From Begonia masoniana (taxonomy: Eukaryota > Streptophyta > Magnoliopsida > Cucurbitales > Begoniaceae), in NCBI GenBank assembly GCA_022432975.1, contig CM039509.1:19791760-19855759 (forward strand): a stretch of DNA of 64,000 nt, given 5' to 3'. How positions within the stretch are numbered: the stretch's first letter is position 1; each line of letters begins with the position of its first letter. Both the position numbers and the translations under genes were made by a program. This document shows, in pieces, positions 60,801 to 64,000 of this stretch. The notes under the pieces are model-generated. The model was not told the DNA's origin, made no database searches, and saw nothing but the letters and a program-made list of their open reading frames with translations.

Positions 60801-62289
60801 CGTTGACCTCCATAGAATAAGAGATATGCGATCCAGTCAATCGGTTCCTCACCTGATAGGAAAACTCGGCTCTATCCGGGGGTCGGAAGGTCACAATCCC
60901 GGAGCGACAATCGATGGTGGCGAAGTGCTGTGCTAGCCAGTCCATCCCCAAAATAAGATCGTACCGCTCTATGCTCATAACTATCAAACGAGCATAAAGG
61001 GTAATACTCCCCACCGAGACGATATTGCCCTGGAGAATACGATCTGAACGCATATGCTCTCCCGAAGGCAGCATCACACTGTACTCATACTCTGACGGCC
61101 CAGACTCTAACCCCAATCTAGCCATACATGCAGTCGATACGAAGGAGTGCGTAGCTCCAGTATCCATCAAAGTAAACACAGTAGCGCCCATAAGCAAAAT
61201 AGTACCTGCAATCACGGCAGGCTGAGCCTCGTCATCAACATCGCCAGGCCCGATCAACGCAAAAACCCTGGGCATAACCCTCCTCTTATCATCGCCTGGT
61301 AGATCTCGACCCGGATGCGGGCAATCTCTAACAAAATGGCCGACTCCACCACATCTGTAGCATTTATTAGAGCCAACACGGCACTCGCCACTATGTTCTT
61401 TCTGGCACAAGGGGCACCATGGCATCTGAGAAGCCCCATGTATCTGCTTCCCCTTACCCCGATCATTACCTCCCTCGAGAGGTCTCTTCACACCCCGCTG
61501 CTGTGGCTGGGGCGGTGCTCTTGGCTGCCAACCTCGGCTCTGCGACTAAGGTCGTATCTCGCGGAAGAAGTCCTTAGCTGGCTCCCTCGGCCTAATACAA
61601 GTGGCTCTGGCAGCCTCAATATCCAGAGCTCTGGCTGTAATATCAGAATATGGCGCGTCAATAATACCTGAGACTACCACGTGCATCCGAATCTCCGGAT
61701 TAAGTCCCTCCATAAAGTGGTGCACCTTCTCCTCATTATCGCTGACAAAGCGAGGTGCGAATCGTGACAAAGCCTCAAATCTCCGGATATAATCTGCAAC
61801 TGAACCAGTCTGCTTCAGCTGCTTAAACTCGTTCCTCTTGGCCACTCTCACCGTGCGGCTGAAATACTTATCGTAGAATAAAAACTTGAATCGATCCCAA
61901 GTCATAACTGATACGTCCGTCGTGGCCTTGATCGAATCCCACCAAAAGCGAGCATCCAATGCCAAGTGAAAGGTGGCATAAGCTACCTTGCTCCCGTTAC
62001 CAACCTCCGCATAACCTAGCATATCCTCCATCACTCGGATCCACTCCTCGGCACGCGTCGGATCCGATGATTGGCCCTCGAACACAGGAGGCCGAAGGCT
62101 TTGAAACCTCTGCATACCCTGATTACTGGGGACTACCAACTCCTGAGCCCTCTGATTCTCTCGCTGGTTCTCTCGATTCACTAGGTCTGTAATTTGTTGC
62201 GCTTGCCGGTCCATATGCTGAGACTGGCGATCAATCAACTCCGTAAGTCGATCCATCGCGTCATCTCTAGGATCTCTTCCTCGAACCAT
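57826..62289 (-). pseudogene. gag-pol: Gag-Pol polyprotein of element I, single frame with two nonsense codons
   Basis: 1,487 codons from ATG 62289 (MVRGRDPRDD, same start as A) to TAA 57826-57828, with no frameshift. Two in-frame stops: TAG at 61546-61548 (codon 248, RP*SQS) and TGA at 60706-60708 (codon 528, PIV*). Domains: gag about 75-230; CCHC 310-323; protease DTG at 376-378; RT with FIDD at 711-714; RNase H Asp at about 860; integrase HHCC 1073/1080/1110/1113 and D1143, D1204, E1240 (35 residues between the last two); chromodomain about 1437-1487 ([18 protein letters not shown]). These are the expected parts of a working Tekay element. Both stops fit a single C-to-T change. Confidence 0.93.
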
Positions 62290-62436
62290 ATTTATAAAAC
62301 TCCTATAAAATTCAAACAAGTAATCTCTAAGAAACAAAATCGAATAAAGGTGTAAACAGACTTACAGTTGATGAAGGATGTCCGCGTAGTGGCTGTGCAG
62401 TCGAGCAGTCTACAGAATCGATTTTAAAACCCGGGA

Positions 62437-62448
62437 GCTCTGATACCA
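62437..62448 (-). other. Primer binding site, element I
   Basis: Minus strand TGGTATCAGAGC, a perfect initiator-Met site, 4 nt from the 5' LTR. Confidence 0.92.
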
Positions 62449-62452
62449 TAAA

Positions 62453-62689
62453 TGTAACACCCCTAAGTCCATACCCATTTACCCGTATAAATTTTTCATT
62501 TTTATTTTACATTTTAAAATAGAACTTTAAAACCTAACGTTAAAGCGGAATGAAATTGAAACCGAAACCGGAATCGAAGTTTGTTTGGTAACTCATTTAA
62601 AACATAAACTAAAACAATTTAAATAAAACTTAAAACATTTAAATATTTAATCAAAATTAAAGCAGGGGCAGAATCGGAACATTTGCGGC
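62453..62689 (-). repeat. Element I 5' LTR (237 bp visible, cut by J)
   Basis: Matches 55147-55383 with about two differences, then stops at TTTGCGGC where J begins. A young insertion, by the near identity. Confidence 0.92.
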
Positions 62690-63557
62690 TGTAACGACCC
62701 TCATACTATTCCTAATTTCTCGTATGAAATTTTTCTTTTTCCTTTATACTTAATATTTAAGTGGAAAACAAATTAATAAAACGTTTAAAACAATTCTTCT
62801 TTCTTTTATCACCTAAATATAACTTCAACATCTTACACCCTAACGCCCTTCTATACCATTTCATAATACAAATTTTGCCTACATAACAATCATACTTTTC
62901 ACAATACAATTCAACGTATAACCGCTCTATACTCTCACTCGAAACGACTCGGGACATAGTTAAATAAAACACGTTTTCACGAAAACAAACTGCGTGGTTA
63001 CGTTTAAAACTATTCAAATCCTCCTGTTTTCAAAACAAATACCAAGCAGTTCCAGAATACATTTTAAAACGTTTCAAAACATCAAAACATAAACCTATCA
63101 TCTACCAGACCAAGCATCCTAATATGTTCTATTCAGTTTACCAACAGCCCATCCATAACAACCTAAAAACATTTCAAAACATTTTCATAACATTTAATTT
63201 AAACAGCCAAACAGTTCCAGAATTTCAAAACAAATGTCATTACCTAACATCCTAAAATATCTTTACAATTCATAAACCCAAAATACCCCAAGAAGACCCA
63301 CAAAACCTATACATACGTCCCCACGGGTCAGATGAACCTCGACTGCGCAACACACCACCGCAACCCATCCTCCGTCAACTGCCTCATGCCTTAGGAGGAG
63401 GAAGCTCGTCCTCACCTGTTTCCACGTAAACACCTACACCATACAGACATCTATGAGATAAAAATCTCAGTAAGCTCTAGTAAATGCAAATGCATGCGTG
63501 CGTATGCCATTCAGAAAACATGCTCAGATTTAAATACATATACAGATTCATTTATTA

Positions 63558-63696
63558 CTTTGCTTTGCTTTGCTTTGCTATAAACTGTATACCGATTGCT
63601 TTACTTTGCTTTGCTATAAACTATATACCGATTTCTTTACTTTGCTTTGCTATAAACTGTATACCAATTGCTTTACTTTGCTTTGCTATAAACTGT
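63558..63696. repeat. TTTGCTTTGCTATAAACTGTATACCGAT repeat in J
   Basis: About four units of ~41 bp (TTTGCTTTGCTATAAACTG then TATACCGATTGCTTTAC), leading into the 24-bp array, which shares AAACTGTATACCGA. Confidence 0.85.
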
Positions 63697-63930
63697 ATAC
63701 CGATGGGCCATTTAAACTATATACCGAAGGGTCATTTAAACTGTATACCGAAGGGTCATTTAAACTATATACCGAAGGGTCATTTAAACTGTATACCGAA
63801 GGGTCATTTAAACTATATACCGAAGGGTCATTTAAACTGTATACCGAAGGGTCATTTAAACTATATACCGAAGGGTCATTTAAACTGTATACCGAAGGGT
63901 CATTTAAACTGTATACCGAAGGGTCATTCT
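63697..63930. repeat. 24-bp tandem array in J (48-bp alternation)
   Basis: Ten units of GGGTCATTTAAACTGTATAC plus CGAA, alternating ACTGTATAC and ACTATATAC for most of the array, so the higher-order period is 48 bp. The frame-compatible length creates spurious repeat ORFs on both strands. Confidence 0.93.
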
Positions 63931-64000
63931 TTCTTTGCATATACTTTAAAACGTCGTGCGGAAATTCGTTTTCATGACATTTAAACACGTGATGCATGAA

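Larger units (their letters stand above)
55147..62689 (-). mobile_element. Element I: nearly intact autonomous-type Tekay element
   Basis: 3' LTR 55147-57785, PPT 57786-57798, gag-pol 57826-62289, PBS 62437-62448, 5' LTR from 62453, cut at 62689 by J. The two LTR starts are nearly identical over the 237 bp that can be compared. The LTR is of the same family as A's and Gag is about 90% identical to A's over its first 246 residues, so it is the likely source type of proteins for A. Confidence 0.92.
62690..64000 (-). repeat. Element J: LTR running off the window
   Basis: Starts TGTAACGACCCTCATAC directly after GCGGC of the I LTR (presumed TSD, other copy outside). Minus orientation by comparison with other LTR ends. 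It has the block-3 signature (63416-63433, 18 nt, between ATGGTGTAG and GTGAGG on the minus strand) and tandem repeats near the right edge. Whether it is a full element or a solo LTR cannot be seen. Confidence 0.8.

Noticed and set aside
63484..63997. Repeat proteins at the right edge (GHLNYIPK type)
   Set aside because: Translations of the 24-bp array in J on all frames divisible by 3; no start context or domain.

Overview
The window is plant nuclear DNA made almost entirely of nested LTR retrotransposons. No host protein gene, rRNA or tRNA gene is visible. Every element I can classify is Ty3/gypsy (Metaviridae) of the chromovirus Tekay/Del type: gag with a CCHC knuckle, protease (PR), reverse transcriptase (RT), RNase H (RH) and integrase (IN) in one frame, a C-terminal chromodomain, an initiator-Met tRNA primer site (TGGTATCARAGC), and very long LTRs (2.5-6.7 kb) beginning TGTAA and ending TTACA. 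The layout and TATA/Y-patch promoters suit a large-genome angiosperm; I cannot name the species.

Layout, with my own labels. A (1-7921, +) is a gag-only element, cut by the window's left edge, inserted into the gag of B. B (7922-29889, +) is a second gag-only element, also split by C. C (8728-26262, -) is a 17.5-kb element with a perfect CGACT target duplication; its LTRs carry large 54-bp and 47-bp tandem arrays, and it holds an 894-nt poly-G and a 1,877-nt poly-A run that look like assembly artefacts. D (29890-31393, -) is a pol remnant. E (31408-49068, +) is a decayed gag-pol element that received a solo LTR, F (32136-34943, TSD GAGTG), an internally deleted element, G (35561-42858, -), and in its 3' LTR the element H (49069-55146, -). 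H is cut by I (55147-62689, -), an almost intact gag-pol element with two nonsense codons. I is in turn cut by J (62690 to the window end, -).

How the parts relate. A has nearly the same gag, primer site, polypurine tract and LTR ends as I, so A looks like a non-autonomous gag-only (TR-GAG-like) partner that I-type machinery could mobilise. B has the same plan and the same non-coding post-gag region, but a different LTR family.

The most interesting signal is inside the LTRs. Across A, B, C, E, G and I there is the same promoter-like order: TATA box, C/T-rich leader, splice-donor-like site, an acceptor-bounded 45-nt block ending in GTAAGT-type donor sequence, and a 4-bp hairpin just after that donor. 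In A, B, E, G and I (and in part in H and J) this continues to a second short block of 15, 18 or 27 nt between TGTAG and GTGAGG. The two ends of the putative intron between the blocks are complementary, with compensatory changes between families. I read this as a conserved, structured, possibly spliced leader within the LTR. Five of the families also have a fast-evolving cluster of perfect CGATCG hairpins 240-560 bp before the LTR 3' end.
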